64,000 bases of DNA from Bdellovibrio sp. NC01 (lineage in GTDB: Bacteria > Bdellovibrionota > Bdellovibrionia > Bdellovibrionales > Bdellovibrionaceae). Below the pieces are notes generated by a model. It was not told the origin of the DNA. It searched no databases and saw only the letters and a program-made list of their open reading frames with translations. Positions within the stretch are counted from its first letter, which is position 1; each line of letters opens with the position of its first letter. This document shows positions 33,902-43,791 of this stretch, piece by piece. Where the stretch lies: NCBI RefSeq assembly GCF_006874625.1, contig NZ_CP030034.1:310001-374000 (forward strand), given 5' to 3'. Position numbers and translations under genes: made by a program.

Positions 33902-34658
33902 AGTTTTGCGCTGGGCTCTTGCCTCAAAAATAGGAACTTCTCATATTAAATTGGGAACTGAGAAGCAAGATTGGGCAAGGTGTGTCCAATTGGAAACCCA
34001 AATTGGTAAGGTTACTCTTTCGATTATTTCAGATGGCGCTGGAAGTGCCTCAATGGGTAAGCAAGGGGCAGCAATCGTTTGTTATAGCATTATTCAGAGA
34101 TTTCGAGAGTACTATAGATCTAATTCGGCAAATCCTAGTGATGAAGAATTATGGTCTTGGGTTGATAGTGCCCGAGAACTCATTAGTGCTTGCGCGATAA
34201 AAAGAAAAGCTGCTCGGCGGGATTTTTCCGCGACTCTGGTCGCTCTTATAATTACTCCTAAAGACCTCATTGTTCTTCATATCGGAGATGGAAGTGTTGT
34301 TGCTAGAAAGACAGATCAACAATGGACGGCACTTTCATGGCCAGAAACTGGTGAGTATGCGTCTACAACATACTTTCTAATAGATGATCCGTCACCAAAA
34401 TTGAAAATATCACGTTTTACAAATGAATATGATGGGTATGCCTTATTTAGTGATGGAATAGAAAATCTTGCACTTGATTTTAAAAATCAAACTCCACACC
34501 CGCCCTTTTTCAATGGTCTTTTAAGAGCTGTGGATGGAATGGCAAAAAGTGGAAAGATTGAAGGTCTATCCAAAGAACTTACCAACTTTCTAGGCAGCGA
34601 AAAAGTCAACGAGCGCACCGATGACGACAAAAGCCTAATAATTATTTCTTCAAAATGA
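33894..34658 (+). CDS. YegK-like PP2C-family protein phosphatase
   Basis: A TTG at 33894 has GGAG at good spacing and gives 254 aa, the size of E. coli YegK; an ATG at 33879 in the same frame lacks a ribosome site. PP2C motifs are visible: GTSHIKLGTEKQD near the N-terminus, ISDGAGSASMG near 49 with a metal-binding Asp, and LHIGDGSVV near 140. It would remove phosphate from Ser/Thr residues placed by the neighbouring kinase. It overlaps the vWA gene by 8 bases and the kinase by 4 (ATGA), so the three are translationally coupled. Confidence 0.8.
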   Translation: MTKVLRWALASKIGTSHIKLGTEKQDWARCVQLETQIGKVTLSIISDGAGSASMGKQGAAIVCYSIIQRFREYYRSNSANPSDEELWSWVDSARELISACAIKRKAARRDFSATLVALIITPKDLIVLHIGDGSVVARKTDQQWTALSWPETGEYASTTYFLIDDPSPKLKISRFTNEYDGYALFSDGIENLALDFKNQTPHPPFFNGLLRAVDGMAKSGKIEGLSKELTNFLGSEKVNERTDDDKSLIIISSK

Positions 34659-36793
34659 GTCGTTATTATATCTCAGGACGGCAAATCCAACTTGGCAAGC
34701 TCATCGGCTCGGGTGGCGAGGGAAAGGTTTATCTTTCTGCTGAGGCACCATCCAAGGCGATAAAAATATATGGTGATTCTGGTAACTCAACTAGATCTGA
34801 AAAAATCCAAAAAATGGTCTCTTTGGGCCTATCAAAGAAGACGGAATTGATTTCATTTCCGGATGAGATAGTTACGTCTGATTCAGGTAAGATAATTGGT
34901 TTTTCGATGAACTTTGTGCGTGATCACCAACCAGTACATAATTTGTATGGCGTCAAATCTAGAAAGCATCTTTTTCCTGACGTTGATTATCGATTTCTCG
35001 TTCGGGTCGCTACAAACATCGCGAGAGCGATGGCCCAAGTTCATGCATCTCCTTGCGTAATAGGAGATGTTAATCATTCGGGCGTATTAATATCAAAAAA
35101 TGCTACAGTGGCCCTAATTGATGCCGACAGCTTTCAGTTGAAGGAAGGTGGGCTTACTTATCCATGCGTAGTAGGAGTTCCAGATTTTACTCCTCCCGAA
35201 CTACAAGGTAAGTCTTTAAGAAGTGTCGAGAGAACACAAATTCATGATCAGTTCGGTTTAGCCGTACTGATATTTCAAGTTCTTATGATGGGCCGCCATC
35301 CGTTCTTTGGTAAAGGTCGTGACTTAAGCTTAGAGGAGTGTATTGCGCAAAACCTGTTTGCCTACACCAAGATAAGCTCACATGGTATTACGCCCCCTCC
35401 GGGTGTGCCGACACTGGATTGTTTTCCGGAGGCTATTTCAAATGCGTTTGAATATTCCTTTGCAAGCTCAGGAATCAATGGAAGAACAACAGCTAATCAG
35501 TGGGTTTCACTTTTACAGGAGATGGAAAATTCACTGGTAAAATGCTCCGTAAATACTAAGCATTACTACGTAGGTCAAAAAAATGGATGTCCTTGGTGTA
35601 AGATGGAAAATGCTACCGGAGCAATACTATTCAATAGCGGTGTCTCCGTTCTTTCTTCGTCTTTTACAATAGGAGATATAGAAAAAGTTTTGTCTGAAAT
35701 TTTAAGCTTCAAAATTGACGACGAACGACTTTTTCCGAAACTTCCTGATCTTTTAGATCCCTCGGCGACATGGCTTGCAAAGTCTGCAAAAACCAAGCGA
35801 TTTGTAAAGAAATGTATTTCGATTTTCCTCTGGTGTGTTTCGTTATTGTCTCTGTTAGCTCTTTTTGCGAACCAGGGAATTGCTATGTTAATTTGCGCCG
35901 GATTTTTTGGATGGTTGGCATATCAGTTAGGAAACAATGAAAGTAAGCACTGGGTTACGAAGTACCGTGATCTCGAAAATAAATGGAATGAATCTCTCAT
36001 CTCGTGGAGAGAGAAAGTTGCATTAGGAATTTTTCAAACGAAGTACAATTTGGAAAAAGCCATTTTTGAATTGAAGGAATTAGATAAAGAGAAAGATTAT
36101 CGATTAAAGAAATTGAAAGAAGGGCATCGAGAAAGACAACTGCAAGAATTTTTAGATAGGCATTTGATCAAGAATGTTAAGATCAAAAGTATCTCACCTT
36201 CCCTAGTAACTTCGTTGGCTTCGTATGGTATCGAGTCTGCAGCAGATATCGACTATAATAGAATTAGGAATCTCCCTCAGTTCGGGGATGTTCGTACTGG
36301 AAATCTCGTGGCTTGGCGAAGAGGGATCGAGCAGTCTTTTCAGTATAATCCCTCAACTCAGTCTCGTGATATATCTGCACAGAATCAGATAGCCAATGAG
36401 TTTGAGTTAAAAATGCGGGACAAAAAGAACTACATAGAACAACAAAAGAGAATATTTGATCAGGCTCGAGCATCAATTAGTAAAATTTCTCAATTCGAAG
36501 ATGCGAATCTGAGCGAACAGCATTTAGTCCTAGAACAGTTGAAAGTTGATTTAAAATTTTTAAAATTGCCGATTCCTGCGCCAACCCCAGTTGCGCCTAT
36601 TAAAAAGCCTCTTTTTGCGCAGAGACCTCAATCGTATAGTGGCGCATCTGTTTCACAAACCTCGCAGAGCCCAAGTGTAACTGCACCAATTTGCCCACAG
36701 TGCAGTAGTCAAATGGTTCGTCGCTCTGGAAGGCGTGGTGCTTTTTGGGGGTGTTCACGCTATCCGAGATGTAAAGGCACAAGAAATATTTAG
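34655..36793 (+). CDS. YegI-like Ser/Thr kinase with membrane segments, HhH and zinc finger
   Basis: A 712-aa protein. The kinase domain has the glycine loop GSGGEG (18-23), Lys37, a catalytic loop IGDVNHSGVLI with Asp138, and DAD (156-158) in place of DFG; Gly143 stands where the usual metal-binding Asn would be. Two hydrophobic helices follow (about residues 385-427), then a coiled coil, a helix-hairpin-helix-like region (ITSLASYGI to RNLPQFGDVRTGNL, about 512-545) and a C-terminal topoisomerase-type zinc finger (CPQC to CSRYPRC). The layout matches the YegI-type kinase of TerY-P triads. DNA binding through the HhH and zinc finger is inferred. Confidence 0.8.
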   Translation: MSRYYISGRQIQLGKLIGSGGEGKVYLSAEAPSKAIKIYGDSGNSTRSEKIQKMVSLGLSKKTELISFPDEIVTSDSGKIIGFSMNFVRDHQPVHNLYGVKSRKHLFPDVDYRFLVRVATNIARAMAQVHASPCVIGDVNHSGVLISKNATVALIDADSFQLKEGGLTYPCVVGVPDFTPPELQGKSLRSVERTQIHDQFGLAVLIFQVLMMGRHPFFGKGRDLSLEECIAQNLFAYTKISSHGITPPPGVPTLDCFPEAISNAFEYSFASSGINGRTTANQWVSLLQEMENSLVKCSVNTKHYYVGQKNGCPWCKMENATGAILFNSGVSVLSSSFTIGDIEKVLSEILSFKIDDERLFPKLPDLLDPSATWLAKSAKTKRFVKKCISIFLWCVSLLSLLALFANQGIAMLICAGFFGWLAYQLGNNESKHWVTKYRDLENKWNESLISWREKVALGIFQTKYNLEKAIFELKELDKEKDYRLKKLKEGHRERQLQEFLDRHLIKNVKIKSISPSLVTSLASYGIESAADIDYNRIRNLPQFGDVRTGNLVAWRRGIEQSFQYNPSTQSRDISAQNQIANEFELKMRDKKNYIEQQKRIFDQARASISKISQFEDANLSEQHLVLEQLKVDLKFLKLPIPAPTPVAPIKKPLFAQRPQSYSGASVSQTSQSPSVTAPICPQCSSQMVRRSGRRGAFWGCSRYPRCKGTRNI

Positions 36794-36810
36794 AAGATAA
36801 GAGGTATCCT

Positions 36811-37092
36811 ATGGGTTGGAGAGTCACAAAAAGCATCAATTTCGGTCCTTTGCGGATTACATTTTCTAGATCCGGTGTTGGATGGAGCGTTGGTGCTAGA
36901 GGCTTTAGAACTGGTGTAGATTCCAAAGGAAGGAAATACTCTCATACCTCCATTCCGGGCACAGGTATTTCCAAGCGCACTTATGAACAAAAGAATCCAA
37001 ATCAGAACGTGAATAACAGGAAGGAAATCGGTTGGCCGATAATAGTTATTATTCTGATAGTACTTTCACTAATGAGATTTTCCATGAAATAG
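36811..37092 (+). CDS. DUF4236 protein
   Basis: A 93-aa protein with the DUF4236 pattern in its first 55 residues: MGWRVTKSINFGPLRI, SRSGVGWSVGARGFRTG and SHTSIPGTGISKR. A C-terminal hydrophobic helix (WPIIVIILIVLSLMRF) would anchor it in the membrane. It follows the kinase by 17 bases with a TAAGAGG site and is likely in the same operon. DUF4236 has no known function but is often found next to kinase or stress modules. Confidence 0.8.
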   Translation: MGWRVTKSINFGPLRITFSRSGVGWSVGARGFRTGVDSKGRKYSHTSIPGTGISKRTYEQKNPNQNVNNRKEIGWPIIVIILIVLSLMRFSMK

Positions 37093-37146
37093 AATTTTGG
37101 TCAGCGAGGTATGGGAGAGTGTGATGCCATCGCCAACCTCTCACAA

Positions 37147-37392
37147 TTACTTTTCGAAATAATGACCAAGAGGACACTTCTCCGAGTCCTCTCGAGAAAT
37201 ATGTTCCACATGATCTTTAGGACCGTGGACGACTCTTTGCTTGTGGCGTCGAACTTTGCCTTGGCATTGATAACATCGGATCTCCTCTCCGTCGCTTACT
37301 TCCGACACTGGGCTTTTCTTCCATCTCCAAACTCTTTGCCCATCGATCAGATATTGGCGCTTCACTTCGCATTCATAGATTTTATCTTTCAT
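37147..37392 (-). CDS. Small cysteine-containing protein after the second repressor
   Basis: An 81-aa protein with CYQC near residue 40 and further Cys and His residues (GPKDHVEHISREDSEKCPLGHYF), suggesting a small zinc-binding fold. It overlaps the XRE gene by 11 bases on the same strand, which supports translation. I recognise no family. It may cooperate with the repressor, for example as an antirepressor or inducer sensor, but this is speculative. Confidence 0.5.
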   Translation of the reverse strand: MKDKIYECEVKRQYLIDGQRVWRWKKSPVSEVSDGEEIRCYQCQGKVRRHKQRVVHGPKDHVEHISREDSEKCPLGHYFEK

Positions 37393-37738
37393 CGGAGCCT
37401 CCTCTTCTCAGAGGTTCGAGTTTTTTAATTTGAATTTGTGCGAGACCTTCAAAGACCGTGGTCTGTGTATAGTATTCATTGAGATTAAAGTTATTTGCGA
37501 TTTTATCGGGCTCTCCACTCAATGCGACGGCAAGAGAGTATCCGAAGTGATTGCAAAGCTTTTTAAGCTTATCGATCGTCTCGGAAGGATATGAGCCTTG
37601 TATCCAACCATGAAGAACAGAGGGGGCGCATCCCGCGATTCTCGCGGCCTCAAGCATTGAGATATTCTGTTCTTGCAAAATCCTCTGCAAGAAAGTCGCG
37701 AGTGGTGTTTTGTGTGAGCTTCTTTTCTGTCTCGGCAT
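37382..37738 (-). CDS. XRE-family repressor (second of two paralogues)
   Basis: A 118-aa protein with a helix-turn-helix (ISMLEAARIAGCAPSVLHGW, residues 31-50) and the stretch LKKLCNHFGYSLAVALSG shared with the repressor at 27630-27980. The C-terminal FEGLAQIQIKKLEP pattern also matches. It is followed by the small Cys protein in an 11-base overlap. Upstream of its start, CGTTTT (37756-37761) and AAAACG (37771-37776) form an inverted repeat like the island element, consistent with autoregulation. It lies at the right end of the island, just inside the tRNA gene. Confidence 0.8.
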   Translation of the reverse strand: MPRQKRSSHKTPLATFLQRILQEQNISMLEAARIAGCAPSVLHGWIQGSYPSETIDKLKKLCNHFGYSLAVALSGEPDKIANNFNLNEYYTQTTVFEGLAQIQIKKLEPLRRGGSDER

Positions 37739-37833
37739 AATGAATTTCCGCCTTTCGTTTTAGCTTTCGAAAAACGTTGTATTGAAAATCTCATGCCAAA
37801 AGTTGCGGAAATCAGGACGAATAGGGTAAAAAT

Positions 37834-37857
37834 AACGGCAACTGTGGTTTCGCCGTT
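37834..37857. terminator. Bidirectional terminator between island and tRNA-Ser
   Basis: AACGGC (37834-37839) and GCCGTT (37852-37857) form a 6-bp stem, flanked by T-rich sequence on the right and, on the other strand, by ATTTTT. It would end transcription of the tRNA gene coming from the right. Confidence 0.55.
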
Positions 37858-37889
37858 TTTATTAACTATTTAATTTTTCAGGGGAACTT

Positions 37890-37901
37890 GCGGTGTCAGT
37901 T
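37890..37901 (-). repeat. Right copy of the 12-base inverted repeat at island ends
   Basis: GCGGTGTCAGTT here is the reverse complement of the sequence at 15883-15894. It lies 11 bases from the CCA end of the tRNA-Ser gene, the usual place for an island junction. Confidence 0.4.
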
Positions 37902-37912
37902 AGAAATGAAAT

Positions 37913-38003
37913 TGGCGGACAGAAAGAGATTCGAACTCTTGATACGCTTTTGGCGTATACTCGCGTTCCAGGCGAGCGCCTTCAACCACTCGGCCATCTG
38001 TCC
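37913..38003 (-). tRNA. tRNA-Ser (anticodon GGA)
   Basis: Read on the minus strand, the 91-base gene has acceptor stem GGACAGA paired with TCTGTCC, discriminator G and an encoded CCA. The D-arm is followed by an anticodon arm CTCGC-CTGGAAC-GCGAG, giving anticodon GGA. The long variable arm (ATACGC/GCGTAT) typical of tRNA-Ser and a T-arm with TTCGAAT follow. Its 3' end faces the island, a typical insertion site for mobile elements. I found no second copy of its 3' end at the left boundary. Confidence 0.95.
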
Positions 38004-38069
38004 GCAACTGGAACTGTATTGGAGAGCCAAGATAACATTGCGCCAGGCGGCAATGCAAGTCTTCGCGGG

Positions 38070-38570
38070 CTACTCGCCGAAATATTCGTAGAGTTCTTCT
38101 TTGGTAAAATGGCGATGACGGGATTCTTGAACGTGATGGCGAAGTTTTGCTTCGATAAAATTCCAATAGATCACTTGATAGACAAAGAAAACACCCACGC
38201 CTGAAGCCACCACCAAAAACATCGGCTTTGAAGTTTGCCATTCGTTCATTGCCGTAAATAGAACGAAGGGGTGGAGCATAAACAACACTGCATGCAACCA
38301 CATCTCAGCCGCCGTGCACACTTTGATATGCACCCATTCGTCTTTGGTCACACAAAGACATGAAGCAATCGCCATCGCGTAATAGATTCCAGTGTTCAGT
38401 GGTGTTGGTTCAGTGAAATACAAAAATAATAAACACGCGATCACTGTCGCAGTATCCACCGGATGTCCAATGCGTTCCCAGCGAGGCAAACCCCGGCGCA
38501 TGTGAAAGAAGAATTCGTCGACTAAAATGAAAAATCCCTGCAACACGGAAACGATCACGAATGCGCTCAT
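38070..38570 (-). CDS. Multi-pass membrane protein downstream of the type III PKS
   Basis: The ATG at 38570 has a GGAGAA site eight bases before it and gives 166 aa; the frame opens at 38597. There are about five hydrophobic segments with RRGLPRWERIGHPVD after the first, and a charged C-terminal tail (HHVQESRHRH). It is directly downstream of the polyketide synthase gene and likely co-transcribed. In other bacteria a membrane-bound methyltransferase often takes this place, but no methyltransferase motif is visible here. I do not recognise the family. Confidence 0.65.
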   Translation of the reverse strand: MSAFVIVSVLQGFFILVDEFFFHMRRGLPRWERIGHPVDTATVIACLLFLYFTEPTPLNTGIYYAMAIASCLCVTKDEWVHIKVCTAAEMWLHAVLFMLHPFVLFTAMNEWQTSKPMFLVVASGVGVFFVYQVIYWNFIEAKLRHHVQESRHRHFTKEELYEYFGE

Positions 38571-38571
38571 T

Positions 38572-39681
38572 TTAGATTTTCTCCATATAGCTTGCACAAA
38601 TAGTTAAACCAGGGCCGAAGGCGTAACTGATGATCGGTGTACCAGAAGGAATTTTGTCGTCATTCAAAATCTTTTGCCATAGATGTGGAAGAGTCGCCGA
38701 AGACATGTTGCCGCGTTCGCGTAATAACTCTCGCGATGCGGATACTTGATCTTCGCGCAATTCCATTTTTTCTTTCACTTGATCGATGATTTTTGGACCG
38801 CCAGGGTGGACTGCGAATAAAGCTTTGTCGCGAATGGCGCGTATATCAAAGCCACGTTTGTGCAACCAGCGCAAAGTGAAATCGACGACTTTATTGCCAA
38901 CCATGTTGGGCACGTCCTTAGATAAAGTCATCTTCATGCCCCAGTCAGAAACCATCCACTCCATCGCATCTGAAGTTCCGGGAATAAGTTCTTCATACAA
39001 AGAATGTAGCTTAAAACCTTGAGTGGGCTGATCTTCACTCATCGAATAAGCGATGCAGCCATCGGCGAACAGACTTTGAATCACAAGTTGTTCAAGGCTT
39101 GGATCTTGTGGATTCAAATGCAAACTGCAAAGTTCGGTGTGAACTAAGTCGACAGCCTTTTTATTACCTAGGACCTCTTTATTCGCTAAAAAGCCCGAGG
39201 CCATACGCAAAGCCGGAAAGGCGCCATAACAACCCATGTGATAAGAATGTGTGACCGTAACGTTCTGTGGAGCTTTCAATGCTTCCATCTGCGCGGCACT
39301 TGGAGAAATATATCCCGTACAACTGACATGAATAATGTCGTCAGGAAATTTTCGCTCACTATATATTTGTTCAAAAAGTTTGCGCACAGTTTTGTGATAG
39401 AACTCGTGACGTTCTTGCATGCTAACACCACGAGCGGAAATACGGACTGGATAAATGGCTTTATGTTCCCAGTCGCCTTCTTTCAAATCCGGTGTAAAGA
39501 AAAAACGCTGGTTTATTTGTTGTTCGCTGCAACCAACACGGTGAAACAATTTAAGATACTCTTCTTGAGTATTGTTTCTTCCCTGTTGTGCAATCTCGTG
39601 GGCTTCTGACAGCCAACGAAAGCACTGTTCCTGAGTACTTGAGTAGGGCGGCTGAATAGAGAGAAAGTTTTGTAAGTACAT
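38572..39681 (-). CDS. Type III polyketide synthase
   Basis: A 369-aa protein of the chalcone/stilbene synthase superfamily. The catalytic triad is visible: Cys in YHMGCYGAFPALR (about residue 150), His in FAVHPGGPKI (about 294) and Asn in ERGNMSSATLP (about 327). Such enzymes extend acyl-CoA starters with malonyl-CoA to make alkylpyrones, alkylresorcinols or quinone-like lipids. The starter cannot be predicted. The start codon lies inside a perfect RNA hairpin (39677-39705). The membrane protein at 38070-38570 follows directly and may act on or transport the product. Confidence 0.9.
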   Translation of the reverse strand: MYLQNFLSIQPPYSSTQEQCFRWLSEAHEIAQQGRNNTQEEYLKLFHRVGCSEQQINQRFFFTPDLKEGDWEHKAIYPVRISARGVSMQERHEFYHKTVRKLFEQIYSERKFPDDIIHVSCTGYISPSAAQMEALKAPQNVTVTHSYHMGCYGAFPALRMASGFLANKEVLGNKKAVDLVHTELCSLHLNPQDPSLEQLVIQSLFADGCIAYSMSEDQPTQGFKLHSLYEELIPGTSDAMEWMVSDWGMKMTLSKDVPNMVGNKVVDFTLRWLHKRGFDIRAIRDKALFAVHPGGPKIIDQVKEKMELREDQVSASRELLRERGNMSSATLPHLWQKILNDDKIPSGTPIISYAFGPGLTICASYMEKI

Positions 39682-39705
39682 ACCCTCATGTTAAGAGGGC
39701 ATGTA
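39677..39705 (-). promoter_or_regulatory. RNA hairpin containing the type III PKS start codon
   Basis: In the transcript the 11-base arm TACATGCCCTC pairs along its whole length with GAGGGTATGTA (ten Watson-Crick pairs and one G-U), with a seven-base loop. The second arm contains the AUG of the synthase and the only G-rich stretch before it. Folding would block translation, so this is a candidate translational switch. Confidence 0.6.
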
Positions 39706-39733
39706 TGGCGTAAGAAGATCCAGTGTTAAAACA

Positions 39734-40989
39734 CTAAGACGATTTCAACATGTCATCAGTGTGATATTTGCGCATTCCAACTAACATGAGTAATCCTGGA
39801 ATTGCGACTAAGGCACAAACATAAAAGAAGTTCGCCCATCCTAGATGCTTCACCATATCCCCAGTAAAGCCCGAGAAAAACGTTCTTCCCAGAGTGGCAA
39901 TACTAGAAAGAATCGCATACTGAGTCGCCGTATATTTTTTATTGCTCAAAGCGGCCATGAACGCCACAAACGCTGATGTCGCCATGCCAGTACTGACATC
40001 TTCGAAGACCACGACTAGTGCAAATGGCACAAGTTTGGCGCCGGTGTATGTTAGCACAGCAAAAGAAGCTGTCGAAATAGCTTGTAGAATACCGAATGTC
40101 CAAAGGGAGCGATAAATTCCCAAGTAGTAAATGACAACGCCACCTAAGAAGAAACCGACGAGTGATGAAATCAAACCGAATGTTTTTGCAATCAATCCGA
40201 TGTCAGCATTGCTGAATCCGGTTTCAACATAAAACGGATTTAACAAAGAAATCGCAAGTGCATCACCTAATTTGAATAACAACACGAAAGCCAGGATGTA
40301 CCAAGCACCGGGACGTTTCAAAAATTCTGCAAACGGTTCCACGATCGCTTGCAACAAAGTTTTTGGCGGAGGTGAATCCAACTTCGGTTCGGGAGCAAGT
40401 AAAGTCGTGATCAAACCAACCAGCATACAACCAGCCATTAAATAATAAAGCTGACCCCAAGAAATCGGCCAGAAGCTTGAACCCACCAAACCGATACCGG
40501 CACCACCCGCGATCAGCATCGCGATACGGTAACCGTAAATATTTAAAGAGGAACCAAGACCTAACTCTTCATTCGACAAAAGTTCGCGGCGATAAGCATC
40601 GATCGCAATATCTTGAGTCGCACTGAAAAACGCAATCAACACGGCCATGATCGCCATCAATGACAAATTCAATGTCGGCTCCAGCGTCCCCATGTAAGCA
40701 AGGGCGCCAATCAATGCGATTTGCATTGTGATCATCCACGATCTTCTGCGACCTGCTTTAAACAACGTGAAACGATCTAAAAGGGGAGACCACAAGAACT
40801 TCAAAGAGTAAGCGATACCAACCCAGCTAAAATAACCGATCGTGCTGATGTCAACGTGTTCACGTGACAACCAAGTTTTTAAAGTGCCACCTGTCAGTGC
40901 TAGGGGAAGACCGCTTGAAAAACCAAGCAAGAAAATCACAAGCATGTTCTTGCTAAGCAGTTCTTTCAGGATATTTTTCTTTTCGCTCA

Positions 40990-40990
<1 letters not shown>
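39734..40990 (-). CDS. ampG: AmpG-like muropeptide permease (MFS)
   Basis: A 418-aa inner-membrane protein with about 12 hydrophobic segments. It has the AmpG-type signature: GFSSGLPLALTGGTLKTWL near residue 20, KFLWSPLLDRF near 65, and SATQDIAIDAYRRELL near 123. AmpG imports anhydro-muropeptides for peptidoglycan recycling. The gene overlaps the upstream deaminase gene by one base (TAATG), implying coupled translation. In a predator, such permeases may also take up fragments of prey wall; that is inference. Several AmpG-like paralogues exist in many genomes, so substrate range is uncertain. Confidence 0.8.
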
Positions 40991-42630
<1,640 letters not shown>

Positions 42631-42650
42631 CAGTTCCTCCTCTGAAGAGG

Positions 42651-43106
42651 TTACTTGTGATCAAGGACCTTGTACATGACTTTATGTGGGCCGATGTTCT
42701 TCATCTCGAAGAGTGGACCATAGTATGAAAAGCCTAATTTTTCGTAGAAGGAAAATGCTTTGATGCGCGCGTTGAACCACAAAAAATCACAACCTTTTCC
42801 TCGTAAAAAATCCTCGCCATGTTTTAACAAAATAGAACCGACGCCTTTCCCGCGGAAAGTCTCGTCAGTGGCCATGCCACGCAAGCGATACGGAAATTGC
42901 GCAGGGAAATCGGGATGTGCCTCTTGAATAAAAGTTGAAATGGAAACAAGTTCGCCGTTAGAAAAAAGGCCTAAGTGATATGTCGTGGGAAGATCGTCGC
43001 CGGGGTTTACGCATTCTTCCTCTGATAAAAAAGGTTTCAATACTTTTTTGCGCAGAGGAAGAGTTTCGCGTGTTGTTACTAATTTAATTTCGTAAAGATT
43101 CGTCAT
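42651..43106 (-). CDS. GNAT-family N-acetyltransferase
   Basis: The ATG at 43106 overlaps the stop of the HNH gene (ATGA) and gives 151 aa; the open frame extends to 43271 without support. GNAT motif A is clear (RLRGMATDETFRGKGVGSILLKHGEDFL, here residues about 78-105), with the acetyl-CoA loop R-G-K-G-V-G, and the C-terminal FYEKLGFSYYGPLFEM. It is coupled to the HNH endonuclease gene. The acceptor is unknown. Confidence 0.85.
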   Translation of the reverse strand: MTNLYEIKLVTTRETLPLRKKVLKPFLSEEECVNPGDDLPTTYHLGLFSNGELVSISTFIQEAHPDFPAQFPYRLRGMATDETFRGKGVGSILLKHGEDFLRGKGCDFLWFNARIKAFSFYEKLGFSYYGPLFEMKNIGPHKVMYKVLDHK

Positions 43107-43636
43107 CCTGTTTTCAGTCGTAAATATGGCGCCCAATCTGGCGGAACGTGGTCTTCGCTGATTTCTAATTGCAGCGTTGGCAACCACGATGGCGTATGCG
43201 GCTCGGTCAGTAAAGGCATATTTGCGGTGCGTGGAGTACGATTTGCTTTGCGTTGATTGCAGTCGCGACAAGCGGAAACGACATTTGTCCAGTTTTTAGG
43301 ACCATTCTGAGAAGCGGGGACGACGTGATCGAGAGTGAGCTGCTTCGCGGAGAATTTTTCTCCACAATATTGGCAGGTGTAATTATCGCGGATATAAACG
43401 TTTTCTCGGCAGAACCGCACGGCGTGATTTGCCCGGGGCCTGACGTAGGACTTCAACCGGAGTACACTCGGCAATTTAAACCTGAGACTGACTGAGCGAG
43501 CGAAGGCTGAATGATATTCGAGAATCTCAACCTTATCCTGAAACCACAAAACTAGAGCCTTTTGCCATGTTACAATCCGCATGGGTTCGTAACTTGCGTT
43601 GAGCAACAAGGACCTTGCTGAGGCCATGTGCTGCAT
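43103..43636 (-). CDS. HNH endonuclease
   Basis: A 177-aa protein with a complete HNH zinc-finger domain in the second half: CQYCG (about 92), LTLDHVVPASQNG with the catalytic His (about 105-117), and CRDCNQRKANRTP. The N-terminal 70 residues carry LLLNASYEPMRIVTWQKAL, the conserved start of the widespread chromosomal HNH family found across many phyla. A GGGGG site precedes the ATG. It is coupled to the GNAT gene. Its housekeeping role is not known; it is not an evident mobile element. Confidence 0.85.
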   Translation of the reverse strand: MQHMASARSLLLNASYEPMRIVTWQKALVLWFQDKVEILEYHSAFARSVSLRFKLPSVLRLKSYVRPRANHAVRFCRENVYIRDNYTCQYCGEKFSAKQLTLDHVVPASQNGPKNWTNVVSACRDCNQRKANRTPRTANMPLLTEPHTPSWLPTLQLEISEDHVPPDWAPYLRLKTG

Positions 43637-43791
43637 GAATCCCCCTTCTGGTGCGTTCCTATACTAATTATATCTAAGTTGAGGAGTCTAATACAAGCCC
43701 CTGTACATAATTATTGGGAAATGCAGGGCATTCCCATTGCCAAAGGTCTAGTTCAATGGGATACGTCTGCTATTAAAAAAGGAGCCTCAAA

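Noticed and set aside
37266-37276. TTGATAACATC, identical to one arm of the palindrome at 15970-16004
   Set aside because: A single 11-base arm inside a coding frame (codons for CYQ); without the second arm it is best seen as chance.
37900-38301. 133-aa open frame crossing the tRNA-Ser gene
   Set aside because: Runs through the whole tRNA gene on the same strand; no coding support.
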